Shown here: positions 1-13,596 of the stretch, in pieces
Layout of the letters: every line of letters begins with the position of its first letter
How positions within the stretch are numbered: position 1 is the stretch's first letter
Source: Ganoderma boninense
Lineage: Eukaryota; Basidiomycota; Agaricomycetes; Polyporales; Polyporaceae
Direction: 5' to 3'
NCBI GenBank assembly: GCA_002900995.3
Contig: CM035305.1
Span: forward strand, 2,836,467 to 2,900,466
Length of the DNA stretch: 64,000 nt
Position numbers and translations under genes: made by a program
Notes under the pieces: generated by a model
What the model was told of the DNA's origin: nothing
Seen by the model: only the letters and a program-made list of their open reading frames with translations
Databases searched by the model: none

Positions 1-416
1 TGTACCGCGCCTTTGCGGGGTTTGAAATGGTGAGTCAGCCGGGGCCACAAGTCACCTTCTAAATCCGGAGCCATTCGGAAAGTTGTCGTGCATTCTCGAA
101 GGCACAACATACTTAGGCCTTGTCAATGTGTATTCCTGTGTCGTGAATCATCACATAAAACAAGGCAACTCTTGTAGTCTTTCATAGCCTCCCGTGTCAG
201 TGGTAGCTTGGGATCCTGAGCTTCATGGCGAGATGACGTCATTCCGTCTCAATCGTCGTCCATCGCTCACGAGCGGAGAATGATGAAGGTTCGCCACTTC
301 AACAAGACAATACCACAAGCAGTGCCGGGCGCGATATTACAACTATTGATACACGTAGCTATACACGGGAGGGCCGAGACGACCTTGTGCACGTGCACTG
401 GGCTCCGTTACAGTGC
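1..416. other. Left-edge non-coding stretch
   Basis: No reading frame here has coding character. It lies downstream of the WDR5-like gene, whose stop codon is at 417-419 on the minus strand, so it probably holds that gene's 3' UTR and terminator plus spacer. A small plus-strand ORF at 280-549 is antisense to the last exon of that gene and is treated as a shadow. Confidence 0.6.
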
Positions 417-1986
<1,570 letters not shown>

Positions 1987-2191
1987 TGCCGAGGTATGAG
2001 GATGAGGGGAGCGGGTGCGCCACAAGCGAGGCGCGTCGCGCGGCCCGCCGCCTGAAGAGATTTTGTGAGCGCTTGCAAGAGCGATCTGGACGCTGCTCAG
2101 TGCTCGCATACGACCTTGACCGCTGCGGGCTTTCTATCTATCTTCCTGTACCATACCTTCCTCACTGTCCGCCTCGCTTTTCACTCCGACA
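1987..2191. promoter_or_regulatory. Divergent promoter between SWD3 and eIF3k
   Basis: These 205 bp separate the start codons of two outward-facing housekeeping genes, so both promoters and both leaders must fit here. The eIF3k-proximal half is pyrimidine-rich, as is common for fungal leaders. No clear TATA element is seen. Confidence 0.6.
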
Positions 2192-3250
2192 ATGGCTTCC
2201 GCCGCTAACTGGTCATCCCCTCCCACCCGTCCCCCCTTTGATCGAGACTCTCGTCTCCGGTGTCGGTGCGCTGAACGTCCTTCCCCTACTGTCTTGATTT
2301 TGACACTGGATGTCCTCGAAACAGATCGCTACAACCCTTCAAATGTCAGTATTCTCGAGGACTATTTGTATCATCAAATCCGGAGCGAGGAGTACGACTG
2401 CCTCGCGAACCTTGCCATCCTCAAGTTGTGCGTATTGTCAAGCCTCTCCTCTCCATCCCGCCGATCCTTCTGCCCCCCGCCTTCTACCGCCATCCCAAAA
2501 CGTTGGCCATATGCTCATGCACCTCCCTCCCTGCAGGTACCAGTTCAACCCAGACCTCTACAACCCTGACGTCGTGATCAACATCCTCATCAAAGCGCTC
2601 ACCTCCTCCCCCTTCCCCGACTTCAGCCTCTGCATCTCGCTCCTCGACGATCGCCCCGCCTCCGCCGCGAACCATGACGAGCCAGATCCGCTCCCTACGC
2701 TCCTCCCCATCCTCACCGCGCTCCACAGCCTCCTCCAGCAGTGCCGTTTCCCCGCGTTCTGGTCGCTCTACCGCTCGCCCGAGGTCGAGGCCCTCCGCGA
2801 CAACTACACCGTCGAGTGCGTCGGTTTCGAAGATGCCGTCAGGGGGGTCGCTGTCCGTGCCGTTAAGGCTGCGTTCTCAAGCATCGGGAGCGAGCGGCTC
2901 GGGACGTATCTCAATTTGTCAGGTCTGTCTGCCCATAGTTAGTTGGAAGGGGCGTGTTAGATGGTTGACCCGCTTGAACGCTTCCAGGTGCAGATCTCAG
3001 CGCATACGTCGAGAAGCTCGGCTGGACAACCAGCAACTCCGGGGTGGTCAGCATCCCGGCGAACCCGGACAACCAGATCGAATCGACTGTCGTTCAAGAA
3101 AACATCCAGCTGTCCCGTGCGTCCCTTTCGTCTGCCAAATGCTTTTGCTCCAGGTAGCTGACATGCACGTAACGTTTAACAGAGCTGACAAAAGTTATCG
3201 CGCATGCAGCGCAAACTTCGCAGCCCGCCGCCGTACCTGTTGTAAACTAG
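2192..3250 (+). CDS. EIF3K: Eukaryotic translation initiation factor 3 subunit k
   Basis: eIF3k is a small PCI/HAM-type subunit of the eIF3 complex that helps assemble the 43S preinitiation complex in the cytoplasm. Spliced exons read VDRYNPSNVSILEDYLYHQI, then YDCLANLAILKLYQFNP, DVVINILIKALTSSPFPDF, CRFPAFWSLYR, GFEDAVRGVAVRAV and ADLSAYVEKLGW, the order and spacing of eIF3k. Five exons are joined by GT-AG introns; the last codons end VVN before a TAG at 3248-3250. The N-terminus is odd. The ATG at 2192 opens MASAANWSSPPTRPP, but the family-like continuation PLIETLVSGVDRYNP lies one base out of frame. The shift falls in a run of six C at 2231-2236; five C would restore the frame. No intron is small enough to explain it, so either the base call is wrong or this allele is damaged at its N-terminus. 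Confidence 0.9.
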
Positions 3251-3637
3251 TCGTCGCTGTTGTATGCCACATATTCTCGTCACCATCACGGTGCAGCGTG
3301 ACTTTAAACATCGTGCGGCACATTCCGTCCCGTTGAGTTACATGACGCAGACCAAAGAAAAACTAACGATATACGGGTGCAAAAATTGAGGGATACAATT
3401 CTAAGTACGTACTTGAAGATATACAAGGCGAGGAGGAAGACGTCTATTCTACCACCGATCCATAAATCGAGTGTCTAGGTGTCGTACTTAATAGGCCATT
3501 CCAAAGATGCGCGAAGGGATACAAATATACAACTCAAATGGATACAACGTAATAATCAAGGAAAGAGGATGCACAAAGCATATAGTTTTTTTGGAGCTGG
3601 ACAAGGCGTGAAGGGTCAGACAGCCCATCCATTCAAC
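3251..3637. other. Convergent intergenic region with 3' ends of two genes
   Basis: AT-richer sequence between the stop codons of eIF3k (+) and the amino acid transporter (-). It probably holds both 3' UTRs and polyadenylation signals. A 78-codon ORF at 3479-3715 has no coding character. Confidence 0.6.
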
Positions 3638-5891
3638 CTAAACGTCACCAGTGGTGGCGCTGTCGAACGCACAAATCGAGCCCCAAACCGCCATAGATGC
3701 CGTGATGGCCAATAGCGTGGCGTCGGTCCATCCGCACTTGCGGAGCCCGCCGTTGAGCGCGATCTTCGCGCACAGCGGGCCGATGACGCACATAAGGAAT
3801 GAGAACGTCGCGCCAAGGACAGCCATGACCGACGCGAACTCGGGCACCAGGATGGAGACGGTGACGGCAGCAAACGCGAGCAAAATGCGTTCGATCGCTA
3901 CGAGGACTGCCTTGACCCGCTGCGAGGCCGTACGGGTCACCCCGGCCGCGACCTCGAAGGCGCCGTCGATGCCGAGGAGGATCTCGACGGTGATGTTGAG
4001 CTGCAAGATGGGTGGTCAAGCGATGTTTCCGGTAGATGTGGGCAGGGGTATATACCGGTCTGGAGGTGAGGGCATACTTGGATAGCGGCGTGACAACGAG
4101 ACCCCAAATCGCGAAGCTGTTGAGTGCCGGATGAACGTTGTACTTCATGAGGTCCAGACTGAACTATAATAGACAGTCTCAGGGATGGTCTGTAGGACAC
4201 GCGACGATGGAGCCTTACCTCATCGCTGACTGCGTTACCAAACATGATATATCCAATGATGCCGAGCAGGAGGTAGATGCTCGTCGCGGTGGCGAAGGCC
4301 AAATGGATCATCTCATCGAACCGTGAGGGGTCGGCCATGTCCCTGGCCAAGGTCGGGATCACGGCGTGGCCTGCAAACTACCAAAAACAAAACCATGAGA
4401 TCAAAACGATTGGGAAGAGAGGAGGGGTCGGCGCGTACTCCTGCCATAAACAGACCGAAGGCTATGCCGAGTTCGCGGTAGTTGTCGATCCCCAAGCTTG
4501 AAGCAGCAGGGCTCCACAAACTGCCTGGGCTGTCGACTTTGGTGAAACCGTCGAAGATGATGATGCCGATGATGGCCATGAGGGAGAAAATCCCGATAAT
4601 AGATGCGAAGGAGAGCACAGAGAGCGGCATGAGCACAGCGGGCACGAGTCTGGAAGGCGACAATGATCCATTAGTCCAAGAACAAATCGAATACACGAAG
4701 GAGATTCACATTGCGAGCCCGAGAATTTTGAAGGCATCCGACGAGTATGTGGGTATCACAGTGTGAAGGGAATCTCCATAGAGGGTAACAAGGGCGACGC
4801 TGTCAAGACAGTCAGCTCCAGCTGAATCGCCATCGTGTACAACACACATACGTTACTGTGAACAGCTCCAGACCAAAAAGCAGGCTGATGACAGGCACGG
4901 AGCGGGGACCGAAAACCTTGCGTCCAATATCGGCATAAGAACGTATATGGGGATCCTCCAGGACTATACGGGCAAGAATCTTGGCACTGTTGTCGCAGTT
5001 AGTGAGGTGCCGCATTGGACATATATGTGGACTTACGTGTAACAGGACACGGTGCCGTACCCAATGATAAGAAGGGTCCCCCAGATCCATCCCGCACAGG
5101 CGAATGCGAAAGGCTGGGAGAGCATGCCGATACCGAGGAGTACCCCGACGGCATTGAGAAGCTACAAGACCGTCCAATCAGTCCAAACGATAGACACGGT
5201 GAGTAACAACTGTATGTACCGTCTGAGCGAATGTGCTCTGGCCACTCGGCTGGTATTTTACCTTGTTGGACGCTTTCGACAAGATACTATGAAAGGATAA
5301 TTTGCGCTGTATGGCTTCATACGGAATTGCGAGATTTTGTGGCTCCTCGGGAGCCGGACGTCCGAGCGAAGCACGAGACGGAGGTCGGATGAGCAATGGG
5401 GTACGTTCAGTCGGGTCAAAAGTGAGGCGAGGAGGCAGAATGTCGAGGTCCTCGTCCTCGCTGTCGAGGGGAAGTATATGGCGGGGGATGTGGCGTGTAA
5501 AGTCATAGTGGCGAGGTGAAGTGCTGGGCTGTGGAGAGAAGTCGTCGTCCCACTCTACGTTTTGGAGGAGAGCATCGTCCTCCAAAGCACGACGCCTTGA
5601 TTGCTCACGCGAAAGTCGGGAGTTCCATTCGTACCCAAAATCGACCTCCTCGTCGAGGAAGGGTGCCTCGGGATCGTGGAGAGCACTGCGTGCCGGGGAA
5701 CACGAACGAGAGCCAGAGACGAACTCAGAATGGTGTGTCTGAGCGCGGCGGTCTGTGTGGAGTGCGAAAAAAAATGGATGAGAGTCCGGAACACGGAAGA
5801 CAAAATTTCACGTACAGGAGACCCAGGCGTCTCTAACGTTGGTTGCAGACTGGTAGGAGCCGGAGATGATTGCGGCGGGTATGGAGGTCAT
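3638..5891 (-). CDS. Vacuolar-type amino acid transporter (AAAP/SLC32-SLC38, AVT1-like)
   Basis: A multi-spanning amino acid/proton transporter of the AAAP (Aa_trans) superfamily, probably in the vacuolar membrane as in fungal Avt proteins. A cytosolic N-terminal domain of about 200 residues is rich in Ser, Asp and Glu and carries the dileucine-like TERTPLLI. About eleven hydrophobic segments follow. Diagnostic stretches are LLNAVGVLLGIGMLSQPFAF at segment 1, CAKILARIVLEDPHIRSYAD, FAGHAVIPTLARDM, YLLLGIIGYIMFGNAVSDE, and a C-terminal pair ending IALNGGLRKCGWTD. About nine exons are joined by GT-AG introns. The start at 5891 (MTSIPAAIISGSYQSATN) is preferred because its exon splices in frame to SYRRAQTHHSEF. 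An in-frame ATG at 5990 would only add low-complexity leader. The substrate cannot be told from sequence. Confidence 0.87.
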
Positions 5892-6514
5892 GAGAGAGCG
5901 TGAAACGGTCGTGAACTCGTGAGGAGGGGGGAGAGGGAAGGGAAGGGGAAAAAGAGGGTGAGGGTGATGAACCTGAGTGCAGGGTGTCAAGGGGGGCTAG
6001 GCCCTTTTGTAAGGCTGGGGTAATTAGAGACTGGGCGGCCAAGGCCAAGGTCCGAGAGGAAAATCAGAGACGATGATGGTGGTTGGGCGACTGCATTGGA
6101 CATGATCCGTGCTTCGAGCAAGTTCCTTTCCACTCTGGCCGCCTTCTCGTGCCCATTCGCTGTCAGGCTGCTGTCGCGCACATCCCTCCAGCTTTCCGAC
6201 ACGGACGGGTGAAGGTAAATGTCTGGATTGGTCGTCTTTGTCGCGGAGAACCCAGGCACGTTCTGAGTGGGGTGGAGACACCGGCAAGGGCTGGGTGGAG
6301 AGCTGCAGGTTTGACGCCGCTGCCGAGGGCCTGCAAATTCCAGAGCTGTGCCTTTGCAGCAGTTTTGTGGCCCGTGACGTCAATCGGCGTCTGTGGGCTT
6401 GAAATCACGGGTCTTGTGCGTCCATCGCCACAGCGCCTCTGAGCACATTCAGTAGCAACGCGCATTCGTCCACCTTGTCCTTTCCGTCGCCATACGTTCC
6501 TAGCGGCGACCACG
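5892..6514. promoter_or_regulatory. Divergent promoter between transporter and lipase
   Basis: About 620 bp separate two divergent start codons. The transporter side (about 5920-5970) is purine-rich on the plus strand, hence a CT-rich leader in the transporter mRNA, as in many fungal promoters. The small ORFs here overlap one another in several frames and look random. Confidence 0.5.
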
Positions 6515-8044
6515 ATGCCGCGATTGCCCTTCCTCGGTCGACTAACCATACGAGACTACGCTGCCCTCGTCTTCGGCGGGCTTTTCGTCGCACTCGAGAC
6601 CGTTCTCACTTTCATTATCTCCTTCCTCCCAAAGTCCGTCATCGAATGGTTCTACGATCGCTCTCGCACCATCTTCCACCTCGTAGTCGGCCCTCCCATT
6701 CCAAAGTCCGACGAGCAGCGCCTTGCAGAGCGCATCCGCCGCGCAGAGGATTTCCAGAAGCTCTGCGAGATATTCGGCTACGAGTACGAGGAGCACGTCG
6801 TCCTCACAAAGGACGGCTACCTCCTCGGCCTCCATCGTCTCCCCGCAAAGAAGACAGAGGATAGGGATCATTTTGCCTCATCCACCCGCAAGCCTGTTGT
6901 ATACCTCCACCATGGCCTGCTCATGAACTCCGAGGTCTGGATTTGCCTCACAAGCCCCCAACGTTCTCTTGCTTTCACCCTCGTTGAACTTGGCTTCGAC
7001 GTCTGGTTGGGTAACAACCGCGGTAACAAGTACTCCAAGAAGTCCATTCACCACAACCCCAATTCTACTAGATTTTGGGACTACAGCATAGATGATTTCG
7101 CCTGGCACGATATCCCCGACTCCATAGAGTATATCCTCCAAGTCACCAAGGAACCAAGCTTGAGCTACGTCGGCTTCAGCCAAGGTACCGCTCAGGCCTT
7201 CGCTGCACTCTCCATCCACCCTCCATTGAATGAGAAGATCAACGTCTTCATCGCGCTCGCCCCCGCCATGAAGCCGGCTGGGCTTGCTGCTTCCGTCGTA
7301 GACAGTCTCATGAAAGCCTCGTACGTTCCGTCCTCTGGTATTTGATCCCGCCAACTAACAATACTTGCGCTAAGGCCAACCCTCGTCTTCCTCATCTTTG
7401 GCCGCAAGTCCATTATGTCCTCCGTCCCCGCTTGGCAGTCCCTCCTTTATCCGCCCGTCTTCTCCGCCGTGATCACGTCCTCGCTCCGCTGGCTCTTTAA
7501 CTGGCGCTCCGACAACATCTCCGCCCTCCAGCGCCTCGCCGCGTACCCGCACCTCTACTCCTCTGCGTCCGTCAAGTCTGTCGTGCACTGGTTCCAGATC
7601 ATGCGCAACGCCAAGTTCCAGATGTACGACGACGACGTCCAGCGCTTCATGCTCATTCGCCGCGTTCCCCGCCCCTCCGGCGTCACCGCGTACGCCCCCG
7701 CCCGCTTCCCCACGCGCAATATCGCAAGCCCCATTGTCCTCCTCTACGGGGACTCCGACTCGCTCGTCGATATCCGTGCCATGCTCCATGAGCTCCCCAA
7801 GCGCAACACCCGTGCCCGCCCATTGCTTGGCTACGAGCATCTCGACGTGATCTGGGGCGAGAACGTCCATAAGGATGTGATTCCTCATGTCATCAGCGCG
7901 CTCAGGGAGCACGCTGTGCGTCCAGAGCGTCTTGCGGAAACTGTGAAGGTGACGAATGGGTTCGATGGGAGCGCTGTCTCGAACGAAGTTGTGACGGACG
8001 GGTACAATACCCCCGCTGATACCCTCTCCGGTTACGACAGTTGA
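6515..8044 (+). CDS. Membrane-anchored acid lipase / sterol esterase (alpha/beta hydrolase)
   Basis: An alpha/beta-hydrolase of the lysosomal-acid-lipase type (AB-hydrolase associated lipase region), related to yeast Tgl1/Yeh sterol-ester hydrolases, which release fatty acids from lipid-droplet steryl esters. Two exons (6515-7320 and 7375-8044) give 491 residues. Residues 14-36 form one hydrophobic anchor. The lipase-associated stretch FGYEYEEHVVLTKDGYLLGLHR precedes an oxyanion-type HHGLLMNSEVW. LGNNRGNKYS and FWDYSIDDFAWHDIPDSIEY are typical of the family. The catalytic triad is visible: nucleophile Ser222 in GFSQG, Asp397 in GDSDSLVD and His424 in GYEHLDVIWG. The start lies just before the anchor and no ATG lies further upstream in frame. 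The C-terminal tail after HVISALREH is unstructured. Sterol-ester versus triglyceride preference cannot be read from sequence. Confidence 0.9.
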
Positions 8045-8686
8045 ACCTGTCATGAGCTCAAGCTGAGCTAGAAAATGCTTGTCAGCTAAACGTGCTGTTA
8101 GCTTGCCTATACCGATGCTGATCTATACTCACAAGTATGCGTACTTTAATGGGAGGAGGCAGGCGCCTTCTCAGTCGCGATTGGGTAGGGTACGGGCGTA
8201 CGGCTTTGGACACTCGCACCTCTCAGAGAGCGGACGATGGATCCTGGATAATACCGTAGCGGGTCTTGTAATGATTAGTCCACCTCTATGTATTGTCCAT
8301 GATCTAGGGACTACATACACTTTGAACGGGAGAGATGCATGATCCATGGATGGGGGGACGAGCGGACGAGAAAGACAGGCTGCGATTGTGCGCGGGCGAC
8401 CAGGCTACATGATGTATGTATATAGATTCTATGGGTTGCATGCGATGGGCTAAAGGCTTCGTCCGCTTATTAGTGGATAACATGTCATGACATACGCCGG
8501 AGCCCCGTGTATGAGCACCGTGAGGGCTCTGACGACCGGTGCGTTTGCGAATAGCTACGCCGCCGACAGAGCAAGGTGGGAGGGTGAAGGAGAAACTGGG
8601 AGCAATGAATGATCGGGGCTGAGACTGGTGACGGGAGGAGGCAATAATTATAACCATGATACAATAATGCGCGAGTGCGTTCTAGT
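8045..8686. other. Convergent intergenic region
   Basis: About 640 bp between the stop codons of the lipase (+) and ITC1 (-). It contains 3' UTR sequence; no reading frame is convincing on either strand. Confidence 0.6.
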
Positions 8687-11600
8687 TCAGGACCCGTTGA
8701 CCGCCTTGCGGTTCGTCCACTGCATATACGGCTCTCGAAGGAGTTCCACATCGCCACGTTTGCGCGTGCTCCGGCGGGCCTCGGGGATTTTGGCGTTGGC
8801 GTTGAGGTCCTGAATCCGCCGCACGGCCGTCCGGTCAGGAACCGTCGGGAGGGTAGACAAAAAGGAAGAAAGGACGTACCGCTGCGCGCCTGCGCATCCC
8901 CGGGGCGATGTGGTTCCACCACTTCGTGAACTGGTTCTTGAGGTTCAGCTCGCGCACACCCTTCGGGTTGAGCCACGCCACGAACTCCTGCACCTCATCG
9001 AGGTCATTGAACACCGCCCACTCATTCGCGCCAAGCATGCCCTCAAGGCCCTCCTCGACCGCGCGCCGCTCGTCGACGTTCTCCTCGCGGCGGTCCACGA
9101 TCTCCCGATCGAACTCGCTCGCGCCCTGCACGAAGATTCGTCCGGTCCCGTACTGCACCGTGCCCCCGCTCCCGATGAGCGACGCGGCACCCATACCGTC
9201 ATACCACCACACGCGGTTGTAGAACCGGTCGCGGCCTAGCGGCTTGACGCGGATCGAGCCCAGCAGTTTGCGGAAATCGCGCTCGATGCCCTCCAGCCGT
9301 CGCTCAAGCTTGTTCACCTCCTCGTCCAGCCGCCGGCGCTCTGCCAATGCCGCCTTCAGTGAGGTCGCTTTCGCGCGGGCTGCCTCCCTCTCCTTGGCAG
9401 CTGTGCGGCGAGCCGCAACTGCCTTTGACGGCGGAGCAGACTCGTTGTCCGAATTGGGAACCTCGGAGAGATCGGACGAGTCCTGCATCGTGACGTCCTC
9501 TGACTTCCCATTCCCATTGCTGTTACCATTGCTCTCGCCCTGGGTCTCGCCCTGGAGGGCCGCCATCTCCTCGAGGCTACAAATAACACAAGATCAGCAA
9601 CGGTGAATAATGGCTCGTAGGGTCAACAAATGCGCACTACTGCTTCTTCGTGCGGTTGACTTCAATCTTCTCTTTCCGCAACGCAGTCAGCTGTTCCTCG
9701 CAGAGCTCCATGTGCGCGTGAATGGCTTTGCTTGACACAGCGAGAGTGCACATGAAGTTGACAATGGCGACACGGTCCTTCACCGGCAGTTTGTGATAAA
9801 GTTGACCGGGCGCTGTCGGGGTAGTAAGACGCAACGGCGCCGGACTGGTAGCCGGTGAAGGCGCTGTTGAACTTGTCGGATCTTGGGTATAGTCAGGAGC
9901 AAAAAGGAGGCGTGTCAGGATCTCGCGAAGCTGCGGGAAGTTCTCGAGGTTGGCATGCTAGAGTAATAAGGGTTCAATGAGAATTGCCATCTCGCCTGTC
10001 GAATGGTACGTACGTCTTTGAGACATCCTACTAATGACTCTTCCCATCCTTCTCGACCTTCGGAGTGGCGCAAAGGTGCACGTTCCCAGTTGTTCCCGAC
10101 GTCAGCCATGGCAGTGGTAAGTTGTTCGATGTCGACACCGAGGAACTCGTCATCGCCATTCTCCTCCTTCCAGTTCATAAGGGATAATATTGCACTGTGA
10201 CGGGAGAAAGGTACGGTGCGCATGTTGTAGATGAGCATAGAATGAATCTCTCCCAGTAGTTGGCAATAGGGTTCGATGACCGAGTGGCGAAGAGCACCTT
10301 CAAACTCATCCATCGTAAATGAAGACAGATGTAGAGGTTGACTGAGTGCACAGGTGCAATGAGTGAGTCTACGAATTTTCAGCAACATTGCCACGACTAG
10401 GACATACCCATACACGACAAGAAAACTCCAGGACGTGAGGAACATAGCGTTGGTATGGTGATCCTCTCCGAACGGCATGGCATGCTTGCTTGGTACAGGT
10501 CGCTTCAGCTTCATTCCAGCTCGCTTGTCCTTCTCATTGAGCGTAACATCCAAATCTTCTGTCGGGTACCGAACTGGTTTCTTCTTTTTCTTTTCCGCGG
10601 CCAGACGGTCATTCTCCTCCTTGGCCTTCAGTTGTTGCTCTGCTCGTTCTCGTTCTTCACGCTGCCGCTGTTCTGCGACAGCCAAAGCGATCGCCTTCTC
10701 CTTCTCTGCTGTGTTTGTACGCATGTGGTGAGCATTGCCAAGCCTTATCGCAGAAAATGCAGGACAACAAACGACGTACCCTTCTCCTCAGCTATCTGTC
10801 TCCGCTTCTTCTGCGCAGGGCCCTCCTTGTCTTCCCACACCTTCTTCCGCTTGTCAATCTCACCCTTCTTTATGGTCTCCACTCCCACTCTGATCTCCTC
10901 AGGCATGACAGTATTCACACCGTACCGCGCCGCAATGGCAGGCTTCACGGTCCACGGCGAGGCAACGGCTGCATCCCGGTCTACACAATCGCGTATGAAG
11001 CGGCGGAGTATTGACTTCGAGAAGGCGAGGCGGTCGCGGCTGAGTCCCTTGCCGCATGAGGAACAAACGTAGCACAAGGAGGACGAGGCTACGCACCTCA
11101 TGATGCCACATTGTACGTCCATCTGTGCATTGCTCCACTGTCCACGGCTTGTCTCCTTGCCCTTGGTCTTCTCGTGGCTCTTGCCAAATCCTGGTTGCTT
11201 CTCCACTTCAAGTACCTGGACCTGGTAGACATACTTGGTAGGGTTGTCAATGGCGATGGAGTCCTTCAGGGGAACTTTGAGGTCTTCAGCAACCCTGTGG
11301 ATTGCTACAGGTTCGTCGGAGAGTGGTGACGAAGCGGTGGATGTTGACGCCACGGGGATAGGACTGGGTGTGGATGCAGGATGCTTGGGCGGAGACACTT
11401 GACAGACACGAGCAAGGTATCTACAGAGCAGAACTGGTCAGAGTGGGCCGCGAATACGTGGGTGTGAGACGAACTTGTCACCCTTGATATCGATGTAAAC
11501 CTCTGATGCGGGAGTGGTTAATTGAAGGTACTTGGAAGGGGGAAACCTTCGAGAAGCAAGTGTGGACTTACTCTCGTCTGGGTAGTACCGGTCTTTGAAA

Positions 11601-12079
11601 CGATCGTACACGGCCTCTACGAGGTGGTCAAGGCGCCCCATAACCTCTAAGAATATAGGGGAATTATGTTGGTCAACTAGACACGTAGAGCACATAGGCG
11701 GACAACTTACGCCACTGAACTGCTTTGAGAACAGCAGCCTTGAGCTGGTCTGGGAATCTCGAGTGCATGGTGCGGGCTTCTTGTCGCTCACTCTCCAACG
11801 CCTGAAAGTAGTCAAGGCCGCTCTTGCCGGTAACCTCGCATTGGAACTGTTTGAGGCGGTAGAAGGACATGCGTGCGGCATAGGCCCTGGCAGGCATGCA
11901 GGTTACAAGGGTGGAACCAGGACAGGAAGGAGGGGACGGAAAGCGCACTCGTAAGTGTCGAAGATCTCGCCCGTCTCGGCGAGGTAGAAGACTTCGCGGG
12001 CGGGGTCATTCTTGAGGGCATCTAGGAGGGCCGGAGAGGGTTCTGTGAGGAGGACGCGTTTGCGCCTACAGGTGGGCAT
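8687..12079 (-). CDS. ITC1: ISWI chromatin-remodelling complex subunit Itc1/Acf1-like (WAC-DDT-WHIM)
   Basis: The accessory subunit of an ISWI nucleosome-spacing complex, acting in the nucleus. The start at 12079 gives MPTCRRKRVLLTEPSPALL. A WAC domain follows (REVFYLAETGEIFDTYE, then YAARMSFYRLKQFQCEVTG, YFQALESERQEA, LDHLVEAVYDRFKDRYYPDE). After a Ser/Pro linker come basic coiled-coil segments rich in EKEKAIALAVAEQRQREERE. The DDT domain reads TSWSFLVVYGQPLHLSSFTM then FEGALRHSVIEPYCQLLGEIH. The WHIM/WSD part holds KLPVKDRVAIVNFMCTLAVS and IRVKPLGRDRFYNRVWWYDG, ending ELNLKNQFTKWWNHIAPGMR. The last exon reads DLNANAKIPEARRSTRKRGD and stops at 8687. About ten short introns; roughly 850-900 residues. 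Most exon borders fit GT-AG and preserve frame; I did not verify every junction. Confidence 0.9.
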
Positions 12080-13596
12080 GGCGGGAGGCAGGAGGGACGG
12101 GGAGGGGAGGGATGATGGGGGGGAGGAAACAGGGAGGGAGGGAAGGCGGGACGGGGGAGGGGGGGCGGCAGGTGGCTAGGTTGGGATCCCAGAGCGTGAA
12201 GCGGTCCCTTCGCATTTTTGCTGCAGTGCGTCTCCCGAGAGCCTCCACGCTCAGCCATCCGCTGCTCCTCCCTCCATTTCCAACTCAGCACGCGCTCTTT
12301 CTCCTCCCGACCACCACCACCTTTCCACCATACCCCTCTCCTCGCCTTGCCGTGCGCTCTCACCTGCTCCTTCTTCGCCGCTATCGGGCCCCGCCGGTCT
12401 TATATCCGATCATGTCTGCGCACCAGACAGGCGGACAGCCAGGTCCACCTCAGATCATCCCTAGATTTGCGGCCTTGCTCTCGCCCGACCTCCCATTCCT
12501 TGCGCTTGCGGTTCAATCGTCCTTGGGATGGCCTGCTTGTCCATGCGCCGCCGCTACTTCGCTATGCGGAAGCAGCCCCATGTACTTGCCCTTCTTGTCG
12601 ACTTTTGCTTGCTGAAGGACAGCCTGAGCACGGCTGGAATGGTAGACCACTGACATTCTACCCTACATATCCCAACCACGCAGCAAAGTCCGAAACCTGG
12701 AATGCGAAGTCTTCAGAACGCCCACTGAGCCGGAGAGAACCCAGCCAAAGCCCAGCCACGAGATTCCTCCGAAGAGGGTGGCGATTATAGGCATGTCAGC
12801 GCTCCTATCCGCACCGTCTATCCCGGCACCTTTCATCCATTCCCAAGTCCCCGTCACGGTGCTAGCAACTTGTGGCGAGTGTTGGATGTGCGATTTGCCA
12901 CAGTACGTTCCCCCGAACATCTTACCGAATGCTGATGCCCATCCGTGGCTCGGCCTTGCCCCTGCCGTGACGCGTAGGAACGGTCACGTGCTTGTTTGCA
13001 GCCAAGAACTACCTGTCTGCTCCATGTCTGCTTGGTGTTTCGTTCCGGTGGAAGAAGGATGGGGGCATGTATCCAACACAGCGGATGGCAGGCACTTATG
13101 AGCAGGATAACCCTAATCCAGTTGCATGTGAGGCAACGCGACTCGCAGCGCCCCCGTGCGGAATCTACGATATCCGTCATCCTTGTCAGCGAGTTCCCGC
13201 GTTACTCCCGGCCCACTTCGTTCACCCACATGAGAATTATTACAACAGCATGTAATGGACAACGTGGTACTGATACAGCAGTAGGATGTAGGAGCAAAGT
13301 CCGACGATGTCTAGTCATCAGTATGTGCAATCAAAACACCGAATCGTAAAGGCCGTAAGCGTCAAAGTGGTCAAAGGTGACAGAAGAGGGTATTGAGGGT
13401 ATGACATGTATTGTAGTCTAAGCAGTGCGCTATGCGAGCTAGCACACGGTGAACGGGCATCTGCATCAGCAATTGCATCGAGAGGGTGGCGAGCATGACC
13501 ACTCACCATTTGATTAGGTGAAGTCTCTGCGCGAGCACGTTCGAAGAGTACGAGAAAAAAAGAATGTTCCGGTGTCGAAGAACATCAAGCCGTCTA
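12080..13596. other. Gene-poor interval with G-rich tract upstream of ITC1
   Basis: About 1.5 kb. The first 100 bp carry many runs of three or more G on the plus strand, giving a CT-rich ITC1 leader. An ATG at 12412 preceded by a TATATCC-like string opens a 67-codon frame (MSAHQTGGQPGPPQIIPRF). It stops without a recognisable domain, and other frames at 12500-12780 are also open. No family is recognised. The part beside 13597 contains an alternative 3' frame of the next gene. Confidence 0.4.

Noticed and set aside
12663..12920. Minus-strand ORF with a Gly-rich hydrophobic stretch (ATLFGGISWLGFGWVLSGSV)
   Set aside because: A single short hydrophobic run without flanking exons, and the opposite strand is equally open; not enough to call a membrane protein.
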